Of a stretch of DNA of 64,000 nt, positions 12,395 through 23,896 are shown piece by piece. Numbering within the stretch: the first letter of the stretch is position 1; each line of letters begins with the position of its first letter. Below the pieces are notes generated by a model, which did no database searches, was not told where the DNA came from, and saw nothing but the letters and a program-made list of their open reading frames with translations. Position numbers and translations under genes: made by a program. Origin of the DNA: Apoda limacodes (lineage: Eukaryota > Arthropoda > Insecta > Lepidoptera > Limacodidae); NCBI GenBank assembly GCA_946406115.1, contig OX291555.1:13534001-13598000 (forward strand), given 5' to 3'.

Positions 12395-12949
12395 GTAAGT
12401 ATTAAAATTTCACTTGTATAAAAAAAACCTATATGGTGGTTTTGTATCTAGCCCTTTACCATGTATAATAAAATCTACATATGTGTATTTATATAACACA
12501 TTATTACCACAGCTGAAAGATTCATTTTATTTATTCATATTTCATCGCCTTTGTTTCCGCGACAAAATGTATGGCTGGCTGGATAGCACTCGACTAGCCA
12601 TATGTGACGATATAGGATTTTACCAAAGTTTTAAGAAGAGATTTAATTTATTTTGAGGGTATGAAACATTGAACGACATCCCTAAACTCACTATGTCACT
12701 GATACGTCTGTTTGTGTGCCTCAAAAACCATAACAGCTAAAGCAAAACTATATTTTTAGCAGGCTATTACCATGGTGTAGTTGATGAAATAAACAGCTGT
12801 GACATAATATATTACATACCTACATTCAAATATTTTTTAAATCGCATTTAAGTTAATTAAAATTATTTTATTCGTAATTACATAATACAAGGATCATAAA
12901 CTGTCGCAGAACTGAGAGTGTGAGAGAGTTATAATGTGGATGTGGCTGC
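12395..12949. other. Gene-free intron DNA
   Basis: No supported feature. Confidence 0.4.
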
Positions 12950-13072
12950 CAGGGACCTTATTAGGAAAAGTTTCGAGCTGTTCGTACTCTGGAATTCGAG
13001 AGAAAAAGTTATACAAGTACATTCACGAGTTTCGAGAGGTAAACCAGACTTCCATACATTTTTCCATAGTTG
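12950..13072. repeat. Palindromic MITE-like repeat, truncated copy
   Basis: Begins CAGGGACCTTATT and carries CTGGAATTCGAGAG and ACGAGTTTCGAGAGG, as do the other copies; the second arm breaks off near 13072. Confidence 0.75.
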
Positions 13073-13759
13073 AAGGGTTACCATTATGTGGTAGAGCGTG
13101 GCACGTGTTAGCAAAACTGAAATATGTTTTTAAGTACTATCAGGCAGTTGTTTTTATGTCTGCGCGTAAGAATGTTTAAGAGTGTTTTCGTTTTGGGATA
13201 AAAGCTCCCACGTTTGTTACTTTTCACACTTTTGATAACGCCAGTTTTTTCACCGACCGAGTTCCTGTAGCTTTGGAACGTTACTAACAAAATTTTTGGT
13301 TTGCATAATGAACTGTTGACGTACACACACTACGATAAAACACACACACTACCATAAACAATAAATATGTATAGGCAGTTGACACCAAAACCCCACCTCC
13401 AAACATGGGTCTAAAGTTTCATTTTTCGGTGGCAAAAGTGACAAATTTAACAAAAATATCGCAAACGAACGCTTGACAGTTTGTTATTTTTTATACCAAT
13501 GTTAAACGAATGGATGAAAGGTGACGAAATTAACGAAAATAAGGTTTGTTCATCCCAAAACTAACAGACCCTGAGTCGCGACGTAAAATTTGTGGTACCT
13601 ACGACCGATTGAAATTAGGATCAGGTTTGCATAAAAACAGTGTAGGAGAAGCAATACTCTGCCAGATACATTAGACGGCTAGAAAATAATAGCGGGAGGT
13701 GACAGAAGGCCACTTAAAGTGACAACAATATTTTTTACGATATTGATTGATTGTTTCAG
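13073..13759. other. Gene-free intron DNA
   Basis: No supported exon. Confidence 0.4.
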
Positions 13760-13810
13760 GCAGTAGTGAAACTGAAAAAGACGAAGAAGATTATAAAGGC
13801 AGAAATAATG
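13760..13810 (+). CDS. Small-exon gene, 51-nt exon
   Basis: TTGTTTCAG precedes and GTAAGC follows. Phase 1-1; it reads SSETEKDEEDYKGRNN, a strongly charged segment. Coding-like composition and good splice sites make it one of the better exons of the chain. Confidence 0.6.
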
Positions 13811-14800
13811 GTAAGCTCTTACAGGATAACTGCCTAGGGTGCGTTTTTAGGGAAATGTTTTAAGCTGACTTCAAAAAATTAGGAGGTTCAATGTTCGACG
13901 AGTTTTTTTTTATTCTATGTAGGCATGTTTTTTGATTCCTAAACTGCTACGTATATCTTAGCTAATTATGCTCAAGCCCTAGGTGGGCTCGTATAAAATG
14001 GATTGGATCATAGTGAGCGGATATATAGGGGTTAGAAAATGGTTGTTGGATTTGTTATTTATGATTACATATATTTTAAGTTGTTGAAGTAGTTTAGGTT
14101 TTTTGTGTGTATGTTGCGCGTTGTCTTTACCGAATGTTAGTCAATTTATTAATTGATTGATGAAAGTGATCCTGTAACTACAGATATATATGTCCAAATA
14201 ACAACTAAAGATAAAACGGCACAGCCGGGGCAAGGGGTCTGCAGACTACAAGCAAAGTTAAAGGCGAGTGCGTCCCCAACCAGTTGCGAGCTGTTTGGTG
14301 GACCACATCCGCTTTCCCACCGCACCGCCTTACGGTGTATAACCGTTTGGCGCGAGTTGATTTACTTTATACACCTCTAGATACTTTGCTACAAGTCAGA
14401 AAATGCTGGTCTAAACCTTGCGGTAGGTTTCGGGCAAATATGGACGCATTGCGAAATATACGTAAGTATTTTTATGAGTTTAACTCGTGTCAACTTGTAA
14501 TTCCTACTTGTATGCTACATTGTGCGTAACTTCCGTAAATTTTATTAAGACCTAGAGTATAGGTATATACCGAAAATAAGTTTAAGTCCTAAACTGATCA
14601 TTAGTATGTAGGTATAGATGGTCATCAAAAAAAATGATATCTAGGTACTTAACTTATTACTTTACATGTGACTAAAAATGTAAACAGCAATGCACAATCA
14701 TCTCGGATACCGATGATTTTAGTACTTTTATTGAATACTGGAGTTTGGCAACTGTCAAATAACTCACAAAACCAATCAGAGATCTAAATATTTTTTACAG
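13811..14800. other. Gene-free intron DNA
   Basis: Two overlapping open frames at 14153-14529 have no recognisable content and no splice or poly(A) support. Confidence 0.4.
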
Positions 14801-14863
14801 GTGACAGAAGCGACAAAAATGAAAAAAGGGACAAAGAGGGGGAAAACTCAGAAAAGGAAAATA
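14801..14863 (+). CDS. Small-exon gene, 63-nt exon
   Basis: TATTTTTTACAG precedes and GTAAGA follows. Phase 1-1; it reads DRSDKNEKRDKEGENSEKEN, rich in Lys, Glu and Asp like the previous exon. Confidence 0.6.
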
Positions 14864-15589
14864 GTAAGAGTACGTGCAAAGATATCTTATTATTAGAATA
14901 AGCTTTTATGTATATACCAAATATATGTATATAGGTATATATTTTATGAGAAACCGTATTCTATGACCTTTGACTTAATTGTACCTCAGACTAGCTATCC
15001 ATACGTATCAATGGCACTGTATGAGATTTATTTAGAATCAAAGGTTCATGCAATATCTGGGTTTTTACATTTTCTCCTGAAATTTGGCCCTTTAACGGCT
15101 CTATTTATTACACGAATAGTCCAGTCATTATAGATTTTTTTTCTGCAGAAGCAGCTGGCACAGCATTTTGTTTACATAAGCTGTTAGCGAAGTAACTACA
15201 TTATACATAATAATACATATAAACCATAGAATAGTGATTGTCATTACTCTCCCCCCAAAGCGAAGCCTTGTCTACGCTAAAACTATTTAATTGTTGAACA
15301 TATTGCAGAAATGTTTATGAAAAAAAGAAAAAAAAGTACCTTGTGTTTTTTGTATCTTGGACTTGGACACTAGAATTGCCAGCTATTAGTATTTCAAAAG
15401 CGTTGTCTTTATTAGTTATTATTAGCTTATTAGTAATCATCAGAGAGGACGTAATTTTGTAAAACGTGATATCGTAACACGAAATTAACTAGACAATGGA
15501 CCCATTTCATGATTCTGAACAACCTTAACTATTAATTATTCTAAGCCTTAACGTCGGTTTTTTTTTCTTTTTTTTCTTTCTTCAAACAG
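14864..15589. other. Gene-free intron DNA
   Basis: No supported feature. Confidence 0.4.
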
Positions 15590-15601
15590 CACAAAAAAAA
15601 A
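15590..15601 (+). CDS. Small-exon gene, 12-nt exon
   Basis: TTCAAACAG precedes and GTAAGA follows; the 12 bases CACAAAAAAAAA are phase 1-1 (QKK). Low sequence complexity makes this the least certain exon of the chain. Confidence 0.3.
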
Positions 15602-15714
15602 GTAAGATCATTTTTTTTTCACACCAATTTAACGAAAAAATAAGAATCCATAAATAATTAAGTTTCATCCAAATTCAATATAATTTATTCAGTTTAGGCT
15701 ACAATAATTGAGCA

Positions 15715-16743
15715 CTTATGAATGTCACTACGCCATCGGTTCGTAAGTCTATAGGGCGGGAGACCTTGTACTGAGAAGAACCGGCAAGAAACTCAGCAAG
15801 GGCATTTCTTTTCTCCCTTTCTCTTACAGCGTCCAATTAAAATATCGGAAAATGCCCTCCCTATCATAAAAGGACACTTTCCATTACAAACATAAAAAAC
15901 ATGAAATATAAAGCACAAGCACAACATAAAAAAGTATCTGATATAAAAAATATACAGTTTATGTATTCATCACTAAGAAATAATCAATGTCTTACAGTAT
16001 TAATAGACAAAACAAAAAAGTAAGACTAAATACTAAAAATACAAAGAAGTTTGCAAGAGCAGACCAGCTTCCATAGGCGGCACCCGTTCACGAGTATGAC
16101 ACATGAATCAACTATCGCTTCGCTCAACCATGTTTTAGGGAACGTAACGACCCGACACACACGCCACCACCGCAGAGACACTTTGAGAGAGCATGACACA
16201 CTCAAGCAACTCCAATAAAACTTCGATTGTACTAGTTACAATGTGTGTAGTAAAGGTACAAAATATAAGAGGAGAAGATTGGAAGGTTCGCAATGCTTTA
16301 CTACCGAGCAGCAACGGCAATAAACTCACTAGTTAATCTTTTATACATCATATAAAAATACAATATAGCCTTACACTAGGTAATAACATAATATACAATG
16401 TTTTAAATTTAAAAAAAATAATGCCCCAATACAAATCAATTAAGTTCTAATTTTTCCAAGCATTTTTATCATTTATGTATTCATCAACTTTGTAATAGCT
16501 TTTTTTCATTAAACTTTCTTTGACATATATTTTAAATTTATTTGAGGGTAAATTAACCACATGTTCTGGAATTTTATTGTAGAAAAAAAAAATACTTTGT
16601 ATTGCGAAAAAGCTATGTACCTTCTGAAGACGACTTTTTGGAACTACCAATTTATCCTTATTCCTTGTATTAACACTGTGTAGGTCACTATTTTTAGCAA
16701 ATAAGTGATAATTAAAAGAAGACATTTCAATAAGACATTTCAA
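15715..16743 (-). mobile_element. CR1-like non-LTR retrotransposon, 3' fragment
   Basis: A 98-codon minus-strand frame (16743-16447) holds NTRNKDKLVVPKSRLQKV, FYNKIPEHVVNLPSNKFK and SYYKVDEYINDKNAW, the conserved C-terminal segment of insect CR1/RTE-like reverse transcriptases. The sequence to its left, with AGAAGAACCGGCAAGAAACT, fits the 3' UTR. Only the tail of the element is present. Confidence 0.75.
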
Positions 16744-17045
16744 TAATCATTTTTTACAGGTGTATGTATTAAAAATGTTAAAAATAATTACTAAAACAAA
16801 ACGACCTACAATTTCCAGGGTTCAGAATCATGTACCTACTGAATTCATGGTATTAGTTTGTGTCACAATGTCACTTGCACTCGGTATACTTCGTTTATAA
16901 TTTGTAATTTTGTACGCTTTATAAATACATAACAAAGTTTTTTCTAATGAGAAACTTTAAAATCAATTACCTATGTGAGATCTGGCTTAAAATTGATTAC
17001 TATATTGCTTAGTTTTCTAACAAATGTAATTTTTGTATTTCTTAG

Positions 17046-17119
17046 CGACATCTAAGAAAAGGTATTACGCTGCTCCCCCGAAAATGAGAAAACCAGACCA
17101 CTACATTGATGATGCGTGA
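17046..17119 (+). CDS. Small-exon gene, terminal exon
   Basis: TTTCTTAG precedes an exon that, in the expected phase 1, reads TSKKRYYAAPPKMRKP and DHYIDDA before the stop TGA at 17117-17119. A poly(A) signal AATAAA follows 12 bases later. Agreement of phase, stop and poly(A) signal is the strongest evidence that the whole chain (3769, 6260, 10407, 12374, 13760, 14801, 15590, 17046) is a real gene. The tail of the protein is basic, then ends in acidic residues. I do not recognise the family; the gene runs opposite to the cuticle gene and inside its long intron. Confidence 0.6.
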
Positions 17120-17131
17120 TAATATAGAAAT

Positions 17132-17137
17132 AATAAA
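17132..17137 (+). terminator. Poly(A) signal AATAAA
   Basis: Canonical hexamer just after the stop codon of the small-exon gene. Confidence 0.55.
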
Positions 17138-17269
17138 ACCTCAACATTGTTTTGCAATACCATAAGATTATTTATTTATTGTTTTGGCAATGCCTTTATT
17201 TATTGTCCTAATAGTTATGGTTGAAACTATGTAGTAGGGATGACGGAACTTGAAAATTACAACTAGCAA

Positions 17270-18560
17270 ATGAACGTTTTGTAATTGTAAATATAAACGT
17301 TGTACGTTTCCTGTTGGTCATATAAAATTAGTCATAAATAAGTATTTTTAAACGTTTATAAAACGCGAATTAGGCCCATATTATACAACATTACCGTCAT
17401 GTTGCGGTTACTTAGATGCTTTTTAGACGTTTTGAAAAAGTTACATAAACGTTTGCTTACGACGATAATGTTAGATATTGGTCGTATTGAGACGTTTATT
17501 AAACTTCTTAGGTTACGTAATAGTTGTTAAAAAAAACGTCGTACTTGTTTCAACTATCGATCAATACGACGTCAACATGGTAATTTGAGTGAACTAATAA
17601 AAGAAAGTTTAAAGTTGAAAATACCAGGTGATCAAAAATTCTAAAGTAAGAAATATTTGTACGTACGAGTTTAATAGAATAATTTGTGCATCATATTTTA
17701 CATATCTGGAGTGTTGTCATTCAGGGAACTTTAGTTTTTCGATAATGTATATATATATATGTGTTATTGTTAATTTTTGAAATTAAATTGCAGCAATAAA
17801 TTTTTCGAGATTTTTTTTTCTTAAAATTACCATTCATCTTGTTCAAGTTTTATGGCAACTTCTTTACGTCGCTTTTAAAAACAGGATGATCATATTATTG
17901 TTTCTTTGCGACCACCACTTCCACCATTACAAAACATTTTAGGGTTCCTCACAACTATACCCAGTGGCATTAAAAACATACAGAAAACAGACATCCTATA
18001 TTTTTTATGATACTAGATAGTAGGCTTACTGGTATACTTACCTAATGAACATTATTTTAATTATTTTTTTTAAGTTATATAATCGTTGCAAAAACCCAAA
18101 CATACATACACTAATACTTATGCGACGCTTTGATAAGATAGCCATTTTGTTAAAGTTACGCAAACCCCGACCAATGTCTTACAAAAACCTTTCATGTAAC
18201 TGAAACGTTTACACGACCAACGCCTAGTCCAATAAACGTTATAACTAACACTATCTTATAACGTCGTTTAAATCTGTCGCAGAGACGGTTACTTAACGTG
18301 CACAGTGCAACATTATGGTCACACGACTAAAACATCAAAAGAAAAACGTTAACAATACGATATTATGGTCGCGCGACTGAAACATCAATAGATAAACGTT
18401 TACTCGATGTGTATAATAAGACGTTATGGTCCTGCTACTGAAAAATCATAAGATAACCGTCTATAAAACATGGTATCTAGCTGATTACTTTTATACAACT
18501 GCTACATAACTGAAAGTCGTATAAGTCTGGAATTATACGACGTTTTTGCTTGTTGGGACA
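17270..18560. repeat. AACGTTT-rich repetitive element
   Basis: Some sixteen AACGTTT/ACGTT-like words lie at both ends of this stretch, with few in the middle. Near 18300-18480 a ~62-bp unit (TTATGGTC...CGACTGAAAC...AAACGTT) recurs three times in diverged form. No coding frame. It looks like a non-autonomous DNA transposon with subterminal repeats. Confidence 0.45.
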
Positions 18561-18629
18561 CCTACTTAGTAAGTACTTGCTAGTTTTTGTTTATTTAAAT
18601 AATAAACTAGCTTTTGAGCGCTGTTCCAC

Positions 18630-18965
18630 CCACCGTATATTCGGATATCGGTGTAGGATTTCAACAGCAAGTCCTCAATTTATAGAAAATTCCGACTTAC
18701 AATTAAAAAAAATTAAAGTAGCCTTTGTACTTCCCCCGGACTCAAACTATCTCCATGCCAAATTTCATCTTAATCGGTACGGCGTGAATTTCAAAGGCAA
18801 CTCCTTAGTTATAAAAAAAAGACTCACACTTGGCGATTTCAAGTAGCCTATGTCATTCCCCGAGACTCAAACCATCTCCATGCTAAATTTCATCTTTATC
18901 GGTACAGCGGTTTAAGCGTGGAGGATAACAGACAGAAAGATAGAGTTGCTTTTGCATTAATAATA
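18630..18965 (+). repeat. Common lepidopteran interspersed repeat
   Basis: Words such as CCAAATTTCATCTTAATCGG, CTATCTCCATGC and GATAACAGACAGAAAGAT recur at 62400-62610 and, inverted, at 31821-31960. The middle section is duplicated. The family is the 3' end of an abundant moth repeat; no coding frame here. Confidence 0.7.
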
Positions 18966-19122
18966 TTTATTAGATTTTGCTGATGATGATATAATAATAT
19001 GGTTTTCGAATGTTGAGTGGTTTCTGAGATTATCAAATAAATAGTAACAAGCACTTTTTTAACTAAAATTTTGTCTAGAAGGTAAAGAAAGCTTCAGTAA
19101 AAATTGCAATACAACCAATTGC

Positions 19123-19286
19123 TGGACCTTATTGGGAACAGTCTCGAGCTATTCGGACTCTGAAATTCGTGACAAAAATGTATATAAGTACATTTACGTG
19201 TTTCAAGAGGTAAGTGAGACTTCCATACATTTTTGTCTCGAATTCTAGAGTCCTAATAACTCGAGACTGTTTCCAGTAAGATCCCA
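19123..19286. repeat. Palindromic MITE-like repeat
   Basis: Both arms present: GGACCTTATTGGGAACAGTC at the left and, inverted, GACTGTTTCCAGTAAGATCC at the right, with a short asymmetric centre. Confidence 0.85.
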
Positions 19287-19574
19287 GAGACACTACTTAC
19301 GAGCTGTCGAACCATTAAAAATCTACTCACTTCTTTTTTGAAAAACCCCATATTTACTGTAGTCTTTAGAATCGTAATAAAACTTTTGTAAGACTAAAAA
19401 TAGCTGACGTATTTTGCACCTCCTTCAATGACAATGGATAAGGATAATACATATCGATACTGCCAATTCTCTTATACCCGAAGGAATTGGTCAGCGATAA
19501 TATAGAATTCAACTTTAATTCACCGTGCACAAAACTCGATACAAATTTTCGGAATGCAAAGTTACGTAAAATAC

Positions 19575-19741
19575 CAGGGACCTTATTGGAAACAGTCTCG
19601 AGCTATTCAAACTCTGAAATTCGAGACAAAAATGTATGGAAGTCTGACTTACCTCTCGAAACCCGTGAATGTACTTGCATACATTTTTCTCTCGAATTCC
19701 AGAGTCCAAATAGCGCGAGACTGTTAACAATAAGGTCCCTG
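19575..19741. repeat. Palindromic MITE-like repeat
   Basis: The best copy: CAGGGACCTTATTG at the left end and CAATAAGGTCCCTG at the right, allowing one change. The asymmetric centre is inverted relative to the copy at 19123. Confidence 0.88.
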
Positions 19742-20514
19742 TGTAGCCCGTAGATTTCAAATTAATGTAGGTATATACTGTTTTTTTCTAACTTGTCTTA
19801 TTTTCTAAATTTAAGATAAAAAAAACTACGATTAGGCTCAAAAAGAGGAAGGCTACTAGATAGAATATATTGCAATCTCTTTCTTTTTATTTGATTATGA
19901 ATTTCACTTTTTTCATTTTTTAAGCCACATTTGAACAAAATAACACTAGTAAGAAAACGCTAAGAAAACTAAAAGAAGCCCGGTTCGCGCACTGAGGATC
20001 ACGTAAAACTAATATGTAGATACCATCATAAGAACAAGTCTCACAGGTTTATGCCTTAATTATGAGGTTTAAGTTTTTTCCTATATTTGTGATGTATAAT
20101 ACCTTGCTTCGTGTCAAATCTCATGATTCTAGGACAGCGAGAAGTAGCCCATAGGTTTTGATTTATTTGAAAATGCCAAAATATGCAACAAAAATGGCCG
20201 TATTTTTTTTATAGCATTTACTTAGAAGATTGATATTTTTACAGCTTTAAGGGACCGTAGATCTTATTATTTAATATTAATTTCAACTTGATACCTTGAC
20301 GCATTCCTGAGAAAAAGGGCCTTGACGGACTGACGGTTCTTTTTGAGGTACGGAACCCTAAAACCAGAGTAGTTTGCCATTGTAAAAAGTATGAGATAGG
20401 CCTACGACCAGCAATCAATATGTTTCGGTTGAGAAAACTTCGTTGCTTATTTTAGCTACATTGTTTGCTAACGACTAGGTATGTAAAGATGGACAACAAT
20501 GTGCAAAAACTTAC
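19742..20514. other. Gene-free DNA with a repeat scrap
   Basis: At 20290-20365 the word GGTACGGAACCCTAAAA marks the end of the same repeat family as 32955-33377. No exon seen before 20515. Confidence 0.45.
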
Positions 20515-20616
20515 GTCATGTGGCTGCGGGCTGGGTCCAGGCGGGGCAGGAGGTGGAGGTATGTATGTGGGGCGTTGTGGGGGCTGCGGCTGCCGGGGTG
20601 TAGGTGGCGCTGGCGG
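20515..20616 (-). CDS. Cuticular protein gene, proline-rich exon
   Basis: On the minus strand ATATTTCAG precedes the exon and GTAAGT follows it; length 102 nt, phase 0 at both ends. It reads PPAPPTPRQPQPPQRP, then TYIPPPPAPPGPSPQPHD. Local GC content is far above the surroundings, a mark of coding sequence here. The proline-rich linker fits between the N-terminal exon at 22501-22637 and the R&R exon at 61-273, all three in phase 0 and on the same strand. Proline-rich linkers are usual in R&R cuticle proteins. Confidence 0.75.
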
Positions 20617-21008
20617 CTGAAATATTATAGTTTGCTTGTGTTAGTACTTTGTCGTAAGTGCCAAATTTTAACATTCTATGTCAATTTGTTGCAATAGGAT
20701 TAAAACTAACTTATATTAAAAAGTTTTTTAACAGAAATCCTGTAAAACTGTACATTACCAGTTAAAATAGAAAGCAAAAGTTCAGATTGTACCCGTAATG
20801 TTTTCTTATAAGTATCATAGAAAGATTATATGGACCAACTTCAGACTTTAAGTTTCTATGCCAACATTTCTAAAAGATGGCTGACACAGACAGTTAACAA
20901 AACTAATGGACCTGTAATCGGAGCAATAACGCTCGTTAAGGCAAGGTATTCTAAAAAACATAAATATGTCGTTGACAAGTTGAGCGGCAGAAGACAAAGA
21001 ATAGATAA

Positions 21009-21168
21009 GGGACCTTATTGGGAACAGTCTCGAGCTATTTGGACTCTGGAATTCGAGAGAAAAATGTATGCAACTACATTCACGAGTTTCGAGAGGCAAG
21101 TCAGACTTCTATACATTTTTGTCTCGAATTCCTGAGTCCGAATAGCTAGGGACTGTGCCTATAAGCCT
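21009..21168. repeat. Palindromic MITE-like repeat
   Basis: Starts GGGACCTTATTGGGAACAGT; the right arm carries GAGTCCGAATAGCTAGGGAC and decays at its end. Confidence 0.82.
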
Positions 21169-22158
21169 TAGCGAATGTGTTACTTGTTTAAGGGAAATGA
21201 GTCAACAATATCCTCTGATTAGATAGTTTCGTAAAATTTCCTTAGTGTTTTGCCACTGCTAATTGATATTGTGTACTAATTCCTTCCTTATTCTCCATTT
21301 TACTAGACAGTTTAACATGTAACAACCCTGTGAAATAGTTCAGAAATCTAAGACCTAACTATTGTACCGCCACCGCATGTTAGGCAAGGTTGCTCACGGT
21401 CAGTGATTTAACATTAATAAATATTAAATTATTTTGACATTTCAATGGTTAACCCATTAGCAATGCTAATTGTGCATTGTTTTACTGTCGTGTATCTAAT
21501 TTTAAAAGTTTTGTGTAGACGAGCTAATACAATATAGAATCAAAATGTAGCTCAAAGTTGTTTTAGGCTACGTTCCAATTCACTGGCGAGTGATTATATT
21601 ATTTAATATTATATTTTGAAACAGGAGTTTGGCCGTTAATTTTCACACGAGGTGTACTTCCAACTGTATCTATGAGAGTGTAAGTAATTCAATTTGACAG
21701 TTAGGGAATTACCCTAAACTGGGCGTTCCAAAACCACTTTTTCAACGTTCACGCAGGCTACTTAAGAGGATACACTTCGCGGCGTCTCGCAGCGGGCTTC
21801 ATACAAACGAATTTCTCATTTATTTTTGACATTTACTGATCAATCACTGTGAAATTTCTTAGTCATAATCCCAAGCCGAATACCTAGGTCTGTGGTTTTT
21901 ACAAAATCTTGTTAAACGTTCTATTAACTAGACATCTTTTTTAAAACCATTTGTATGAAAAACTCGAATCCTGTATAACTTTTGAACTGTAAAATTTGAT
22001 AGAAAACTGGCACACTGCAGACCTAGATATTTATTACTAGAACATGTCTGCAAAATTTCGAGGTGTTTAATCTACAAGTGTCAAAAATAAGTGTTTCGTT
22101 TTTATGAAGCCCGTGAAGTGTATCATCTTAAGTCTGGATACGTTAGGGGGCAAAATGA
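21169..22158. other. Gene-free intron DNA
   Basis: No supported exon or repeat. Confidence 0.4.
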
Positions 22159-22268
22159 CGGGGAGCTTATTGGGAACAGTGTCGAGCTATTCGTAAGTAT
22201 ATTCACGGGTTTTCAGAGGTAATTGCGGATACCGAATAGCTCCAGAATGTTCGCAATAACGTACTATC
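22159..22268. repeat. Palindromic MITE-like repeat, decayed copy
   Basis: GGGGAGCTTATTGGGAACAG at the left and GAATGTTCGCAATAACG at the right; the centre is shortened. Confidence 0.65.
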
Positions 22269-22500
22269 CCTGGTCGAATTTCAGTATTACTTTTTGTACC
22301 TATGTCACCATTGCTAACTAACAAATTATTACTGAAGCAAAGTAGGATCGACAAACATGTTATTATTTTTATTTATTAAGTATATTAATTACACTGATTC
22401 ACCTATGTTTATGACATATATGCAAGTATAAGAGAAATGTATGTATCTGTTTTAAATGTACTATGTTTTTAGAAACAATACTTATTTTTAAATATCTTAC

Positions 22501-22637
22501 CTTATTTCCATTGTTGGTAGGGAAAGGTACTTGTGGGGGTTCGTAGTTGTATCCCTTACTGGGGGGGAGGTATTCAGGACCTGCTGCAGTTACCATGGCA
22601 ACTACCGATGACGCCACAATGCAACATAGCCACATCT
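22501..22637 (-). CDS. Cuticular protein gene, N-terminal exon
   Basis: On the minus strand TTTTAATTACAG lies directly before ATG (22635). The exon reads MWLCCIVASSVVAMVTAAGP, a signal-peptide-like hydrophobic stretch, then EYLPPSKGYNYEPPQVPFPT and NNGNK up to the donor GTAAGA, phase 0. The YLPP...GYNYEPP motif is typical of the N-terminus of pro-resilin-like and related cuticle proteins. Because the acceptor directly abuts the ATG, either translation starts here with a non-coding first exon, or an upstream exon supplies a longer start (see 25519-25608). Confidence 0.75.
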
Positions 22638-23889
22638 GTAATTAAAATAATTCTATATAAGTATATATATATATATTTGTGTATATATATTATAACAAAA
22701 ACTATTGCAGACATCTGAGAAACTTGCAAACCGACTTTACAAAGTCTTATTGTAAATGAATTCAGATTTTAAAAATACGTGATTTGAAAGTTAAAAGGAG
22801 GGGGGGGGGGAGGGGTAGCTTAAGAGGGCGATATAGGCCAGAAAGCTAATTTCTATGATACTTACTAACGATTTGCATGTAACATGTTAACTATAAGATA
22901 TTTTTGTTATATATTTCCTAAGTTATTATACCATAATGACGCCTTGAAACATATTTTTTTATTATACTGTCAGGGCAGCACATACGGGATTCGAACGTTA
23001 AACCCTATCGTCAGCTCCTTCTAAAGCCGTAAGCCTGCTGTAGCTTTTAGAGTTCGATAAACGAGACCTATTAAGTTCGCTTTACGTAATGTATACTTAA
23101 ACGTACTTCAGTTGTAGCTCAGAAAGTAGGTAGGTAGGTTCCAAGTAATATGACATAAACTCGAAAAAGACATGTAATCGTTAAAAAAAAAGTATCCTAT
23201 TAATTTTAACAACGTTAGGCGATTAGTGTTAAAGAATTGTGCTCGTGAGACAGACGTACCTCGTCACCAGCCGAGCGGAATTGCACTTTGCATAAAGTGC
23301 GCTTCACCATAATTTGTAGTGGTAGCAAGAACAAACAGGTAATTTCAGAAATGAGTTTATCGCTTGGTAAATGGGTTATGCACGTGGCTACTTTCTATTA
23401 TCGCTCCCCATTGGCGGCACGGTGTTCATCTCAACATGTTAGAACGTAAATGGTTACGCCCCGTACGGTTTTAGAGGTCGTTAAAAATTGAAATTGTTTA
23501 ACGTTCTGTGGTTTGATAGGAAACTAGATCTGTTGGAAAAGTGTAAAACCTTGTTAGCTTGTTAGGATCTTTGAGAGATCTTAATGTAAAAAATTATAAA
23601 TGTTTTAGGATATACAGGAGCCATTATTGACGCTAGACCTTGGTTGCGTAAATAAATGTCTTATTTAATATCTGTTAATTAGAAACTGCAGGTGTTAAGG
23701 TAATATGTTAAAACAAAAATTTGAACAGGAGACAGTATGTTACTTCGTGCAACCAGTGCAGTCGAGATAATAAATCAAGCCCTTAGCAGAAAATAGATTG
23801 TATTTATTACAGGGGATATTTTTACGGCGATGTCGAGCGTGCTATTGTAAATCCTGAGGGCAGTGAGGGATTCCATATATCTACGTCTT
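22638..23889. other. Intron DNA with small repeats
   Basis: A G-rich run lies at 22797-22816. Around 23385-23460, words such as GCTACTTTCTATTATCGC and AACGTAAATGGTTACGC are a short plus-strand scrap of the jockey-type 3' end. Otherwise nothing. Confidence 0.45.
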
Positions 23890-23896
23890 TTTTTTC

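Noticed and set aside
14153..14529. Two overlapping plus-strand frames
   Set aside because: No recognisable content; phase and splice sites do not fit the surrounding gene.
16757..16790. Extra exon of the small-exon gene after TTTTTTACAG at 16759
   Set aside because: In phase 1 the frame meets a stop and no donor fits.
19487..19760. Open frames on both strands in the 165-bp palindromes (also at 12934, 20830, 28981)
   Set aside because: They follow the repeat in every copy and read similarly on both strands, as a palindrome must.
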